DNA from: Strongylocentrotus droebachiensis
Lineage: Eukaryota; Echinodermata; Echinoidea; Camarodonta; Strongylocentrotidae
NCBI GenBank assembly: GCA_035222895.1
Contig: JAVYIG010002092.1
Location: 208,201-272,200 of the forward strand
Direction: 5' to 3'
Length of the DNA stretch: 64,000 nucleotides
Positions within the stretch are counted from its first letter, which is position 1, and every line of letters begins with the position of its first letter. The position numbers were made by a program, and so were the translations under genes. Shown piece by piece: positions 1 through 13,200 of this stretch. The notes beneath the pieces are model-generated. The model made no database searches and was not told where the DNA came from. It saw nothing but the letters and a program-made list of their open reading frames with translations.

Positions 1-101
1 GGAAGGGTTTGACAAGTGCCTCCATTTTGACAAGGATTGATGGCACAGGGTTCTCGACACTGCTGGCGCTCCATGTCAACTCGGCAAACAGATTCTCCAT
101 T
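1..101 (-). CDS. NELL-like gene exon 7 (partial): VWC end and first EGF-like domain
   Basis: Acceptor tttaacag is followed in phase 0 by NGESVCRVDMERQQC, which completes the VWC domain (CxCxNGxxxC), and then REPCAINPCQNGGTCQTLP, the first three cysteines of an EGF-like domain (NPCQNGGTC signature). The exon is cut by the window edge. The passage from VWC to EGF is direct, without the second VWC found in vertebrate NELL proteins. Confidence 0.85.
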
Positions 102-3100
102 CTGTTAAATAAATGGTAGATAGATGAGACTCAAAAAATATATAATATTGGCACCTCATCATTCCGAGGCGCAAAAAATATCAGCATAAAATTGTAATGC
201 AATGCTGTCTCCTCCCGTCCTGCGCATTCCTTCTCTCCCAGCACATATACTGCACAGATTGCACAAAGCAAACACAAAATCCTTGTACGTACCGGTACAG
301 TACTCGGCTAGCTATGTGGTGCGATGGGCTGCCTAAACTTTGTGTATACTTTAAAGATAAAGTTAAGTTCCGGTCATGTGATTGCATTGTGAAAGAAAAG
401 TGTGGAATGTATCAGAAAAAGTTGATCATGTAGCATCCAAGTATTGGTGTGTACTGCAAGGTTCTGGAGTCATCAAAATCATAATAAATTTGACCCAGTC
501 TTGGTAAAGAAAACACTGTAGACAGAAAGATGCATATGGGACTACACAAATGGTGTCGGGGATACTAACCTTGATTTCCTTATCTGTCTATGCTCATTAC
601 TCAGCCGGTATATATTTTCTTGGCAAATTGTTTGGCAAATGACATTTATTTGTACTCTTGAACATTTAGTGTATGTTTCGTTTGATTCTGTAAGAATTCA
701 TTTTCTTTTTTTTACCAGAACTCAAGTTTATCTTTAACGTGACAGACTCTCTGTGTGTATGTGCCGGCTCAAGAGAGTTTGTGAATACTTCATGCCCACT
801 CATTCATTCTGCTGTGTGCTATTTGCAGTGCAACGACTCGCGAAAATGTCTCTTAGCCTGTAATTCGCGAAAATATCAGCATATACAGTACTGCATTCTT
901 CTAATCCTAAAGAAGTGATTGTTTTTACCTGGCAGTAGCATGCTGTACATGGATCAGGAAACCATGAATCACCATCCCTGTACTGCTGGCCTTGATGAAA
1001 GCAAGGAGAGAGGTTACCAGTGTCAGGGCTCCTACAATCACACCTCTCCCGCTCAATCAATCTCTGGTCCAAGAAAGACACCTGTAATGGGGGAATCAAG
1101 GAAAAGGGATTTAATACTATTATTATTATTAAGTATTTGGCGTCACCTGTGCCTGGGAGGCGAAAAGCAACCTGAATCACTGTAACCCTATGGATCTCTC
1201 CTCCCGGTATAACTGATTGGGGGTGTGCAGGTGGACCACTACACTGGGGTCTCCCCCTACTCTTATACGAATAGTGCAGTGGGTTCTTAGCGTGCAAAAG
1301 TGGTGACTCTCCTCTACACAGAGCCTCCAGTTAACGTCCTATCCGAGGGACAGAGTGTTTTCCACTTTAAATAGCATGCGCCTATGAAACAAGGGGAGGT
1401 GCATGTTAACACACAATGCAGACTTCAGTCATCCGTCTGGGTTGAAATCGAACCCACGATCTTTTGTTCCACAGGCAGACGCTTTACCAACTGAGCCAAC
1501 ACGCCTCCTCGCAATGGTAAAACAACAAATGAGATGAACTAAAATGATGTCATCGGTCATGTACATGGAACAGAATAGAATAGCTTCAACTTCCTTATGT
1601 ACCAACATTTAATAATCTCATCATTAAAACTTGCATAACTTTCCCATGCTTTTTCCAACTTCTCTCTAACTCCTATCAACTTATTTATATATAACCTTAC
1701 TTTCATACTAGGGTAAGACTACTGTACCTTTGATTAAAGTGTAAATTTGCACTGCTGAAATATCAAAGTTTAGAAACCTAGACCCTTCTCTACCCCCACT
1801 CCTGACAAAAAACCCAGGGTTTAAAAATTATGATTGTTCTTAGAAATCATTTCCAAACCACAAGACAACGCCTCAGGAAAAGGCACTTAATCATTCTCAG
1901 TACCATCATGGCCAATAGTACCTGAAGTTTGAGGGGAAAAATGTAGTACTTGATCATTCATTTCTAGACAGGTGTAGCAAATGAATGCTTAAGCAACTCC
2001 CTTCCAATCTAAAGAAATCTACAAGATATTTCCTGAACTCTGTGCGCAGGCTACTATTCTCGAAGCCCCTGAAAATTTACAAAAGAAGGACAGATGATAT
2101 TCCCTAACAGGTGTGTAAAGATTTTTACGGCTTAAAGCTGTTCCGATCATCGAGAGGAGGTTATTAATTATATTTTTTGTTTACTCACACTTACACATGC
2201 ATTGTTCAAGTACAGGTACCTACATGTATATGCAAATCTGGTTAAGGTATGGACATTTAGTGAATGAAAATGTGGGTGAGTGGGTGGTGCTTTACAGCAA
2301 TAAAAATGGTTGTTTGATTACTATAAAACTCTCAAATCATTATAATAATAATGATGATTTTTTTTTTACCAGGAGAGCATCATCACCAACAATGCTATTC
2401 TTTCTAAAGGCACTACAATTAGTATTACTCCAGCAATTGCAATTGCAAGGTACCCATTTGTATTTGGTTGGAGAGTGGCAAATGCGTCTTGCCATGAGAA
2501 CTTAGTGTTGGGCCGGGATTTGAACCCTCAACTCTTGCTTGGATTGAGAGTCAAGTGAATGCACCACTATACCACTAGTCCACTCTTTGACTACATGAAT
2601 TTATTCACTGCTTCACAAAAAACTGTATGTTTATGAGAACAGCCTTTTATTTATTTGCTTATTCTTTTCATGTTTTGATTTGTATTATAAACATATATAT
2701 ATATATATATTTATTTCCTTTTTGGGGAGCGGTGGTGGGGGGGGGGGTAGTTTTTACAAGTAGATCTGGGATAGGATACACAGCTGGGGGAGGGGGCATA
2801 ACTTTTAAAAATTCTAAGAATGACAAAAATAGCAAGGATAGGGACAAGATTGGAAGACGGGAAGAGGGAGAAAGAGGGGGTTTATTGAGTACAAATCTCT
2901 GCACTCTCTGCTTTGCATCAAAGATACACTAGATTTGCTGATGTTTTAAACATGGATGCCCGAAATCCCCCCCTCCCCCCTCTGATTGGCCACTAGATGT
3001 CCTCTCTTTTTTCTCTCTTTATCTATATTCGAGTCTCATCCACACACAAAAATGATTCCCTGTCTACTAACCTGTGCTTTTAGCATGTCCACCATAATGG

Positions 3101-6100
3101 TCATGCCCCTGATCGATGCCTCCAAACGTTGTATACGGTCAGACTCTCCTTGCGTCAGAGCTGCGGCCGCTGCTGGACCGTCGTTCTGCTGAGGCTCTGA
3201 AAGAGAATGAAAAAGACTTCAATCCCTGTGCCCCACTAGGCCTGTCTGCATCAGCTCGAGATTGCCAATATCCAGCTATTTCAATTATCCCGATCGCAAA
3301 TTATCCAGTTAGTTTGCGTCTTCATCAGCCCAAAGTTGCAATTAGCGGGATATTTGGTCGGGATAATCATCCCAAGATATCTTGGGATAGTTTGCAAAAT
3401 ATCCCATTATTTGGCAAACTATCCCACTATTTGTCCGGTGCGTCTTCACGAGCCCGAAGACTCGCACTATTCGCAAATGCTTAGCAAAATATCTCGAGCT
3501 AATTTCTCAAGGTCGAGTTTCAAGTTTGGAGGTCAAATCTTGAGTTGATGGAGATGTGATTTGTAACTTCCAGATTATTTCCCAAATCAGAAATAGCGGG
3601 CTATTTGGCAATCTCAAGATAATGAAGACACGCCTACTCACACTGCCTAACCAACCCCGAACCAACCCAGTTTGTCTCTAGTCTGGGGTCATCAGTCTCG
3701 TCAGTGTAATTCTCTGGTATTAGGTTACCTATCATGCCAATCAACACATTGCAGTAATCTAAATTTTGTAGAGCTCTACAGTTCCTAACGAAATACATTG
3801 GAGCAGTGACAGATTTGGTAAGCTCCAAATGAGCTCTCAATTAGTATCAAAAAGTGCTCTGAAGAATGCTTAAAGGGCTCTGGGCCCGTAATATAAAGAG
3901 TTGCAATTAATCCAAATCAATCGCAAGTCCTCCAATCAATCGCAAGTTTACAGTCTCCTATCTTTTATGTACATTGTTGTCGCAAATAAGTTGTAATTAA
4001 TATCAACTCTTTAAATAATGGATGGGGCGCTAGTATACACACAAAAATCTTGGCCAAAAAATGTACTTTCAACAATAAATCTAATAGGCCAATTTACAAT
4101 TTTCATTTACAAGTTACAAATAAATCCATGACGAAAACTCGTCATTTAAAATTGAAACCCCCATTTGACTTTCACCACTACTACTTGTACTAGAGCAGAG
4201 ATTGTGATAAGTCCTAAGTAAACACTAGCGTTGTAATCCACCCCCACCGAGACTTTGATGAGGTGATAGAGAGAGAGATAAGCATGATAGGGGGAAAGCA
4301 TGGATGGGGAAAGGAAGGGAGTAGGGAGAAAGAGACACATGCAGGGGTTCGCTGACAGAGTTAAAATTGTTGTTATATCGCCAATTATGGGTCATTTTGC
4401 TTCGTTTGAACTTTCATTTTGGTCTTCATCTAACTTATTAGTGATTTTTTTACATGAAAATATCTTAAAACAAGTAAAATACTTATTTCCTACTTCTCAT
4501 TTCCTTTCAGGCAGAGCCCCAGTAAGAGTTTGTTTACACTAGTATTACGTAAGATGATGAAGAGTCCAGCTGCAATCCAATATCATAATCTCTCACGCAG
4601 AGCCTCAAGGCTCTGTCCAAGTTTTTAACGAGAGAAACGAAATTGGGGTAGTCCAACCCCACCAGATTCCCATTGGTGCCTGTGTAATAGTAGTAGCTCT
4701 CTCAAAGTTTTAACGAGAGAAACGAAATTGGGGTAGTCCAACCCCACCAGATTCCCATTGGTGCCTGTGTAATAGTAGTAGCTCTCTCAAAGTTTTAACG
4801 AGAGAAACGAAATTGGGGTAGTCCAACCCCACCAGATTCCCATTGGTGCCTGTGTAATAGTAGTAGCTCTCTCAAAGTTTTAACGAGAGAAACGAAATTG
4901 GGGTAGTCCAACCCCACCAGATTCTCATTGACTGCTGTGTAATAGTAGTAGCTCTCTCAAAGTTTTAACGAGAGAAACGAAATTGGGGTAGTCCAACCCC
5001 ACCAGATTCCCATTGGTGCCTGTGTAATAGTAGTAGCTCTCTCAAAGTTTTAACGAGAGAAACGAAATTGGGGTAGTCCAACCCCACCAGATTCTCATTG
5101 ACTGCTGTGTAATAGTAGTAGCTCTCTCAAAGTTTTAACGAGAGAAACGAAATTGGGGTAGTCCAACCCCACCAGATTCCCATTGGTGCCTGTGTAATAG
5201 TAGTAGCTCTCTCAAAGTTTTAACGAGAGAAACGAAATTGGGGTAGTCCAACCCCACCAGATTCTCATTGACTGCTGTGCTATAGTGGTGGGGTATAGTT
5301 TTAACGAGAGCTTTTCGTAATGTCTATCTTAATAGTCAGAATAAAAATTGCATGCATTAGTTTTTTTCTAGGTAGGACAAACATTATGGCTTGTCATACC
5401 TAACAATTTGTATTCTGACTATTGAAATACAAATATTTGTTACAGGTGAATTAAGTAATTTGTATCAAGGCACTGAAGTAAAAATTTGGTAACTAACTAC
5501 TAACATCACGAAAATGGCCTTTTAGAGCTCCTCTGAAAAGATCAATTTTTTCTCTGACAAATTTTCTTTTTTAAAGCAAGGTTACATTGTACACTCATGA
5601 AGTGTCACACCGTTGAATGGAGAAGAAAATAATCTCATTGATAAAACTACATTGTTTGCTGAAGGATTTCTTCATTGCCTGCATGCATGCTGTGAGTCAA
5701 TGTACTGTGTAAACATAATTGTATATCTTTATCAAAAAAGTGTAATCCCTCAACAAATATTGATATATCAGTTAACAAAAGCTAATAAAAAGAGAATCCA
5801 TTATCAAAGAGCATTAAAGTGCAAATACATCTCCTCCACATGCTTGTTTTGATCACAATTGAAAAGATTTGATCTAATATATCAGGTTTTGAAGTAATCT
5901 TTAGCAATATAAATTGTGATTTCATCATCAAAGACTATCAAAAGAACATGAAATGTTTACAAAAGGCGTGTCTGCACTATCTCGAGATTGCCAAATATCC
6001 AGCTATTTTGAACTATCCCGATCGAAACTATCCAGCTATTTGCGTCTTCATTAATTAGACCGAAGTGGCAAATTAGCTGGATAGTTGATCGGGATAATAT

Positions 6101-7165
6101 CCCAAGATATCTCGGTCTAGTTTGCAAAATATCCTTCTATTTCCGAACTAGCGGGATAGTTTGCGACCGTCTTCATTAGACCGAAGTACGGAGTCAATTA
6201 TCCCGATCCCATCATGCACAACGATTTCCGGTTCGCACATGCGATCTATACCGCTCAGCGCTGACCTCGCAACCACTGACCTCGAGTAAACACGGAAAAC
6301 CGCAAACTAGACCGAGATATCTTGGGATATTATCCCGACCAACTATCCAGCTAATTTGCTACTTCGGTCTAATGAAGACGCAAATAAGCTGGATAGTTTG
6401 CGATCGGGATAATTCAAATAGCTGGATATTTGGCAATCTCGAGATAGTGCAGACACGCCTAAAGATAATTTTTCACTTGGGTTTTACAGGTAATTAAAGC
6501 AGTCTCATAAAGGTATTCGTCATAGATTGGCATGATTTTCATTTCATGGATCTCTACCTCTGCGAGAGGATTATCCATAGAAAGGTCATTCTCAAACACC
6601 TGTTTTATCCAATCACATAGTCATTTCGTCTGTTTGGAGCCAGACGGGTGTTAACACATATACTTTAATACAGAGTTAATGCCCTTCTGGCTCTGAACAG
6701 ATGATGTGTAGCCTACACTATACAAGCAGATGTACATGTACAAGTATTCAGGTATAGGCAATACAGGTGTCTGACTTGATGTTTTGATGTCAGAGGCCTG
6801 AATCATCTTTACAACTTTAATATTTATCACTAAATAAGGAAATAGCAAACTTAAAAGTGTTCTTAAAACTGCATTCATTGATGTAATTGAACTTCATTTT
6901 AAAAGTGCAATGAAAATATACAGTGTAAATGTAATAATACTGTTGTTTGATTCCAACTACAAGCATTTTCTTTGTAACTGCATGTCTGTTTTGTTTTGTT
7001 TTGTTGGTCCAAACTTTTTAGTTATGACCAATCATTTTCATGTGACACTTTGTCTATGGATGTCTTCTAAACTGGCATTAAAAGAATTAGAAAGCTCACA
7101 AATAATTGTTCACCTTTCTAAGAACTCAACCTTCCCTCTTCTCTCTCTCCCCCTCTCCCTCCCCC

Positions 7166-7215
<50 letters not shown>

Positions 7216-10200
7216 ATCTATCTCTCTCTGTTTCTCTATCTATCTATCTATCTATCTCTCTCTCTCTTTCTCTATCTATCTCTCTTTCTCTCTCTTCTGG
7301 ATGTGTTTTGACAAGTGGTTATTAACAGCCTAATAGCAGGCAATAAAAACATCAAATTAGCTTCCAATAAAAACATCAAATTAGCTGCAATAAAAACATG
7401 GATGAGTTTCGGGTGGTTCTGGTGCTATACTCCTACAATGAACGCTCTGTTAAGATTTCAAAATAACCACTTTTTCCAAGGAGTTTGGTGTTTACTCAAA
7501 GAAGTTGATTTTTAAAGAAAATAATGCCCAGGGGTATGACAACTTCTTTTTCCAAGACTGTGAACTAGATCAACTTGTACTTAAAGGAAAATCCAAACCT
7601 GAAACATCAGAGAAGCAGACTTGTGAAAGTTTGAATAGAATCAGACTAAAAAAATAGAAAAGTTATACATTTTTGAAAAAGCTGTTCTCACTATTATGTA
7701 TGGGGCACTACAAAATAGGTGAATCAGTAATGTAATTCTGACCTAGTGCTGGACTAATTTTTTAATTTGCTTTAACACAAAATAACTGAATTATCAATTT
7801 TGTTAAAAATGTATAATTAATCATGGTTAAACGCCTTGACACACGAATGTACACAAAAGTGGTCCTTGTAGACAGGGTTTTAGTAAATGTTTCAATGAGT
7901 AACCATGTTCAAAGAAACCAAAAATGTGGTCCATGTAGACAGGTGGTCACTAAAGCAGGTTTGACTGTACCTGCACATGACTCCTTACCTATGATTAGCG
8001 TTTCTCTACTCCTTAATTCAGCAAGCTGGGGCTGGTCATTCAGAAAGAGGTCCCCACTCCTGGCAGCAACTAACAAGGAAAACATAAAAATAAATAATTA
8101 ACTTTTTACAATCACTTATGAATATTATGTTATGTCCCATGAAGCTTAAGAGTCTAAAATCATCAAAAAACCTGAGCGGAGAGAGGCAAAGGAACATTAA
8201 TGTCTTTCCAAACGATATTAGTGCCGGGATGGGTTTCAAACCCTGTACCTTGTGATCCACAGTCCAATGACTATTCCACAAACCACAACACCTCAATTAC
8301 AATCACATGTACAGTTGTAATATTCCAGAGAAAGCGAAATAGATTACATTATAGTAGGAACTATATTTTGCTCAAAAAACTTGACACATGTAGCAAGACT
8401 GCAATGGAGAGAAGGAGGGCAAAGTTTTAACGCATCTACATCCAACATGTATCAGAAGAATTTATGTTAACATGGTACCAACATAGTTTGAAACTTTAAA
8501 GGCCCACTACACTACTTGTAGCTACTTGCGCCCTCTATATAACAAACCATGCCTAATCGGTGACCATTCGTCCCCATAATCCTCTTTTTCTTATGTTAAC
8601 TGAGAGCTGAGTTGATGAGATAACCACCTGTCCAGTGACCTTGCAGGGCAGTCTAATCCCTCCTATGGCAGATACGCTTTAAGTTTGAGAAACCTTGAAG
8701 TTATATTAAACAATCCACTATTAAACATAAAAGGTTCACATGGAACCGAACCAATTAACAAGTATTCAAAGTTTCAAGAAGACAGGAAAGCATTCATTTT
8801 AACTTAAAGTAAACTGAAAGTTTTGTAACCACAAGTGCGTGAAGCTGCTACGCTTCACCGATCGCGAGTCGATCCTGAAGAAGAGTCCGACATTAAAAAA
8901 TGTTCGAATCCGCGGCGTTAAGGTTGGAATCAGCGACGACGTTCACCCAGATACGAGAAATGAACACAAACGGCTGATGACCAAAGTCAGGCAATTAAGA
9001 GATGAAAATAAGTTTGCGTTCATCCCCAACTCCGTCCCGAGAGTGATTAAATATAAGGATGGCCCCAAAGATGCCCCAGGACCCCTAAAAACGCTTCGAC
9101 CTTCAGATCTGAAAGATGGCAAAGAGGACACAAAAGAATTCTAACATGTTGAAACAATAATTTGACCAAAATATGAACTCATCAATCGTCAACTGAATAA
9201 GTATTTACTTTGGTAGAAAGAGATGGAGTAGAGACGCCGAGAATAGTCGAAATCTAAAGTAGTTTTTTTTTGACCGTTTTTGACTACTTCCGTTTCATTT
9301 CTAGTCACATATAGCTACGATTGATGTATTTTATGTCTATTTAAGGCCTACTATGCTTGTATAAAGTTGCTCCATTTTTACTCTGTCAAATGGCAGTAGA
9401 CGGACAATCCAAACAGGAAGGGATTGTTCATTTTTTAGATGTTTACTTAGAATTTGTGTATACTGTTTTTTCTTTTTGTTCCTTTGCTTTTTTCTTTTCA
9501 CTTCTTGTTAATTTCATTTGTTTATATTCTACCTTAAAAATTAAGCAATTCTCAACTTATATTATACTGTTTTACTTTAAATCATCAAACACAGTACATG
9601 TTCATATGAAACTCACTGGTATAGGCCCACTAGTCATTGTTATACCACTACATGACTTCGAATATGATAAGTGACTCTATAGACATTAAGATCGGGTCGA
9701 TCAATGTACGAGGGCTTGGCAACCATTTAAAGAGACAATGTGTATTTAATTGGATACGGAATTCTGATCACCATGTGATATTTTTACAGGAATCTCATTC
9801 TGTTTCAGCTGTAGAAAAGAGATGGTGTCAAGAGTGGGGCCACAAAATAATATTCAGTCATGGTCGTTCAGATAGTGCAGGGGTTTGCATGCTTTTTAAA
9901 CCTTCGGCGAATTTTGACATTTTAAGTACGCAGACAGATAGTAATGGTCGTATTCTTTTAGTTATAGTGAAGATTTGTGAAAGTCCGGTTACGCTTGTAA
10001 ATATTTACGGTCCAAATAGTGACGATGGTATCTTTTTTTCTGAGTTACACGAATTGTTGTGTAATTATGGCGAGGAGCCATATATATTAGGGGGAGATTT
10101 TAACACTATTTTGAATCCAAAGCTGGATAAATTTCCAAGATTGATTCAAAACCACCTTAATTGTTATAATGCCATTCAAAATATTATATCTGATTTTGAA

Positions 10201-13200
10201 TTAGTTGATGTATGGAGGCACCTTCACCCTGCAGCATTGAAATATACTTGGATGTCTCACGATTGTAAAAGTGGAAGTCGTTTAGATTACTTTCTGATAT
10301 CCCAGAGTTTGATTCAGTCAGTTAAAAAAAGTGAAATAACTTTTGGTTATAGGAGTGACCATTCATTTGTATCCCTTCATTTGACAAAATCTGTTATAAA
10401 GAGAGGTCCAGGATTTTGGAAACTCAACACCGCATTATTGGCAGACGCAGATGTTGTTGACTCAATAAGAGATGAAATTAAAATAGTTTTGACTGAAAAT
10501 GCAGGTTCGAGCTTTAGCAAAATATGGGAATTTATGAAATTTAGAGTTCATTGTAAGTTTATCGAAATTTCCAAAAAAAAGAAAAGGGAACGCAGAACGC
10601 GATTAGAAGAGTTAGAGAAAGAGATAAATAGGCTAACCAACAATGAAGAATGTTGTAATAATGAAATTTTACGTAGTGATTTATGTGACAAGAAAAAGGA
10701 ATATGAACATTTACATGAAGAAATTGTTCGTGGTATTATTGTTAGAACTAAAGCTAAATGGGTTTCAGAAGGTGAACGTAATACCAAATATTTTTTTAAT
10801 TTAGAAAAAAGGAATTTTCAGCAAAAATGTATTTCCAGGCTTCAAACGGCAAACGGACCTATTACAGATGCTAAAGATATTCTCGAGGAAGAAAGGTTGT
10901 TTTATCTTAATCTATATGCATCTAGTGTTAAACAAGATTTTCCTTGTGAATTCATTAAAAAGGTTGTTTTACCTAATCTGAATATCAAAGACGACGATTT
11001 TTCTTTAGGTGATCTCATTTCAGAGAAAGAGTGCTATGAAACTATTACAACTTTTAAAAATGACAAGTCACCGGGATCAGATGGACTTCCCATAGAGTTT
11101 TACAAAACTTTCTGGTCTGATATCAAAGACTTGTTATGTTCCGTTTACAATTCCTCTTTGCTTGATAACATTCTTCCTTTATCTATGCGAACAAGTATCA
11201 TTACTTTGTTGCCAAAAAAAGGAAGAGATTTATTACTTCTCAAAAATTGGCGACCAATATCACTTCTTAACAGTGATTATAAGATTTTATCAAAAATTCT
11301 CTCATTACGAATGAAAAAGGTTTTAGGGCTTTTGATAAGTAATGACCAATATGGTTTTATTAAAGGACGTTTTATTGGAGAGAACATACGATTATTTATT
11401 GATATACAAAGCATTTGTAAAATAGAAAATATTGACGGTTTAGCTCTGAGTATTGACTTTGAAAAAGCTTTTGATATGATTGACTGGAATTTTATGTACG
11501 ACGCTCTTCATGTATTTGGATTTGATCAGTATTTTATTAATTGGGTGAAATTACTGTATACAGATATACAAGGACGAGTTATTAATAATGGGTTCGCGTC
11601 AGATTCTTTTGAGATAAAGCGTGGTGTGAGACAAGGATGTCCTTTGTCTCCATATCTTTTTATTATTGCAGTTGAAGTACTTGGCTGTTTTGTGAGACAA
11701 AATAAAGATATTCGTGGGTTAAAAGTATTAAATGAAGAGGTAAAGATTAGTCAATATGCAGATGACACGGTTATTTTTCTTGAACCTGATGAAACGAATA
11801 TTCGTAGATGCGTTAAAGTCTTGAATGATTTCAAAGAAGCTTCTGGTTTGAAAATTAATTTTGAAAAATGTAATATGATTAGACTGGGAAATTGTAAAGT
11901 TACTATGCCTATGTGTCAAGACATTCCATTTATTTGGCCTTCAGATTATTTTACATACTTAGGTATCAAAATTCCTTTGAATGGTAATTTGAGTTTTCAT
12001 GATCTTAATTTCAAATCAAAATTTGAGGAAATTAAGACAACGTTGAATATATGGAATCTTAGGTCTTTAACCTTGTATGGAAAAGTGACCATTATTAAAT
12101 CTCTAGTTATACCAAAATTGATTTATTTACTTTGTATTCTTCCTGATCCCCCTTTATCATTCTTTTCAGAACTTCAGAGAGTACTCTTTAAATTTGTATG
12201 GAGTAATAAGAAGGACAAAATTAGACGCTCTTTGCTTTACAATGATTATAAAGAAGGAGGCCTTAAAATGCCTCATTTATTATCCTTTAACCGTGCAATG
12301 AAAGTTACTTGGATAAAGAGATACTTTGATGAAGAAAACAAAAGTAAATGGAAAATATTTTTTGCACATTCTCTGAGACGTATGGGAGGTGATATTTTTT
12401 TTAGCGGCAATCTCCGCTCTGATCATTTAATGTTCAATAAATGCGCAGATCCTTTCTGGAATGATATATTGATTGCATGGAGTCACTACAAGTACTACAA
12501 CCCAGTTAAATTCAAAGAAATTATTTCCCAACCCCTTTGCCTGAATTCTCATATACTGGTAGGCGGAAAACCTCTCAATATTAATATACGTTTTAATTCT
12601 GATATGATATATGTTAAGGATATTTTGCGCATTGATGGTTCATTTATGTCTTTTGATCAAATCCAACGCCAAATGAATTTTCTGTCTGGTTCATTTATGT
12701 TATATTATTCAGTTCTTTCCGCACTACCTAGTAGTTGGAAACGTATTCTAAAACAGGGAAATTTTGAAATAGAAAATGCTTCTCTAAATTGTGTTGATAT
12801 TTTATTGAACGAATTCCGTAAACCTAAAAAGATATCAAAACTTACGTACAATATTTTCTTAAACAAATTTTCAGCAAATATCTCAGAAACAAATCAACAG
12901 GATAAATGGCAAAGGGATCTACAAAACAATTTAAACGATTCACTAATTTGGAAATCCCGTTTTACATTACTTTATAGGTCATCCATAGATAATAAAATGA
13001 GAAATTTCCAATTTAAACTTATTCATAGAAAAATTGCAACACAAAGTTTTCTTTATAAGATAGGTATAAGTACTTCTTCAATGTGTACTTTCTGTGAAAA
13101 TCATGAACAGACGTTGTCTCATTTATTCGTAAATTGTGAAAAAGTACGATCTTTCTGGAATGTTATATGTGCATGGTTAAAAGAAAAGAACATACGAAAT

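Noticed and set aside
1440..1506. tRNA gene with intact A and B boxes
   Set aside because: The tRNA-like head continues into a SINE body shared with 33948-34310; no proper tRNA 3' acceptor stem.
4621..5311. CRISPR-like regular array
   Set aside because: Units are contiguous 85-bp tandem copies without unique spacers, in an animal intron.
7106..7333. Ser/Leu-rich ORFs
   Set aside because: Translations of poly-C and (CT)n microsatellite; same reason applies to frames at 22221-22469, 23378-23740, 27271-27733, 47134-47474.
8839..8841. GTG as start of an independent small protein
   Set aside because: It lies in the host target-site duplication; the frame is the truncated C-terminus of LINE ORF1.
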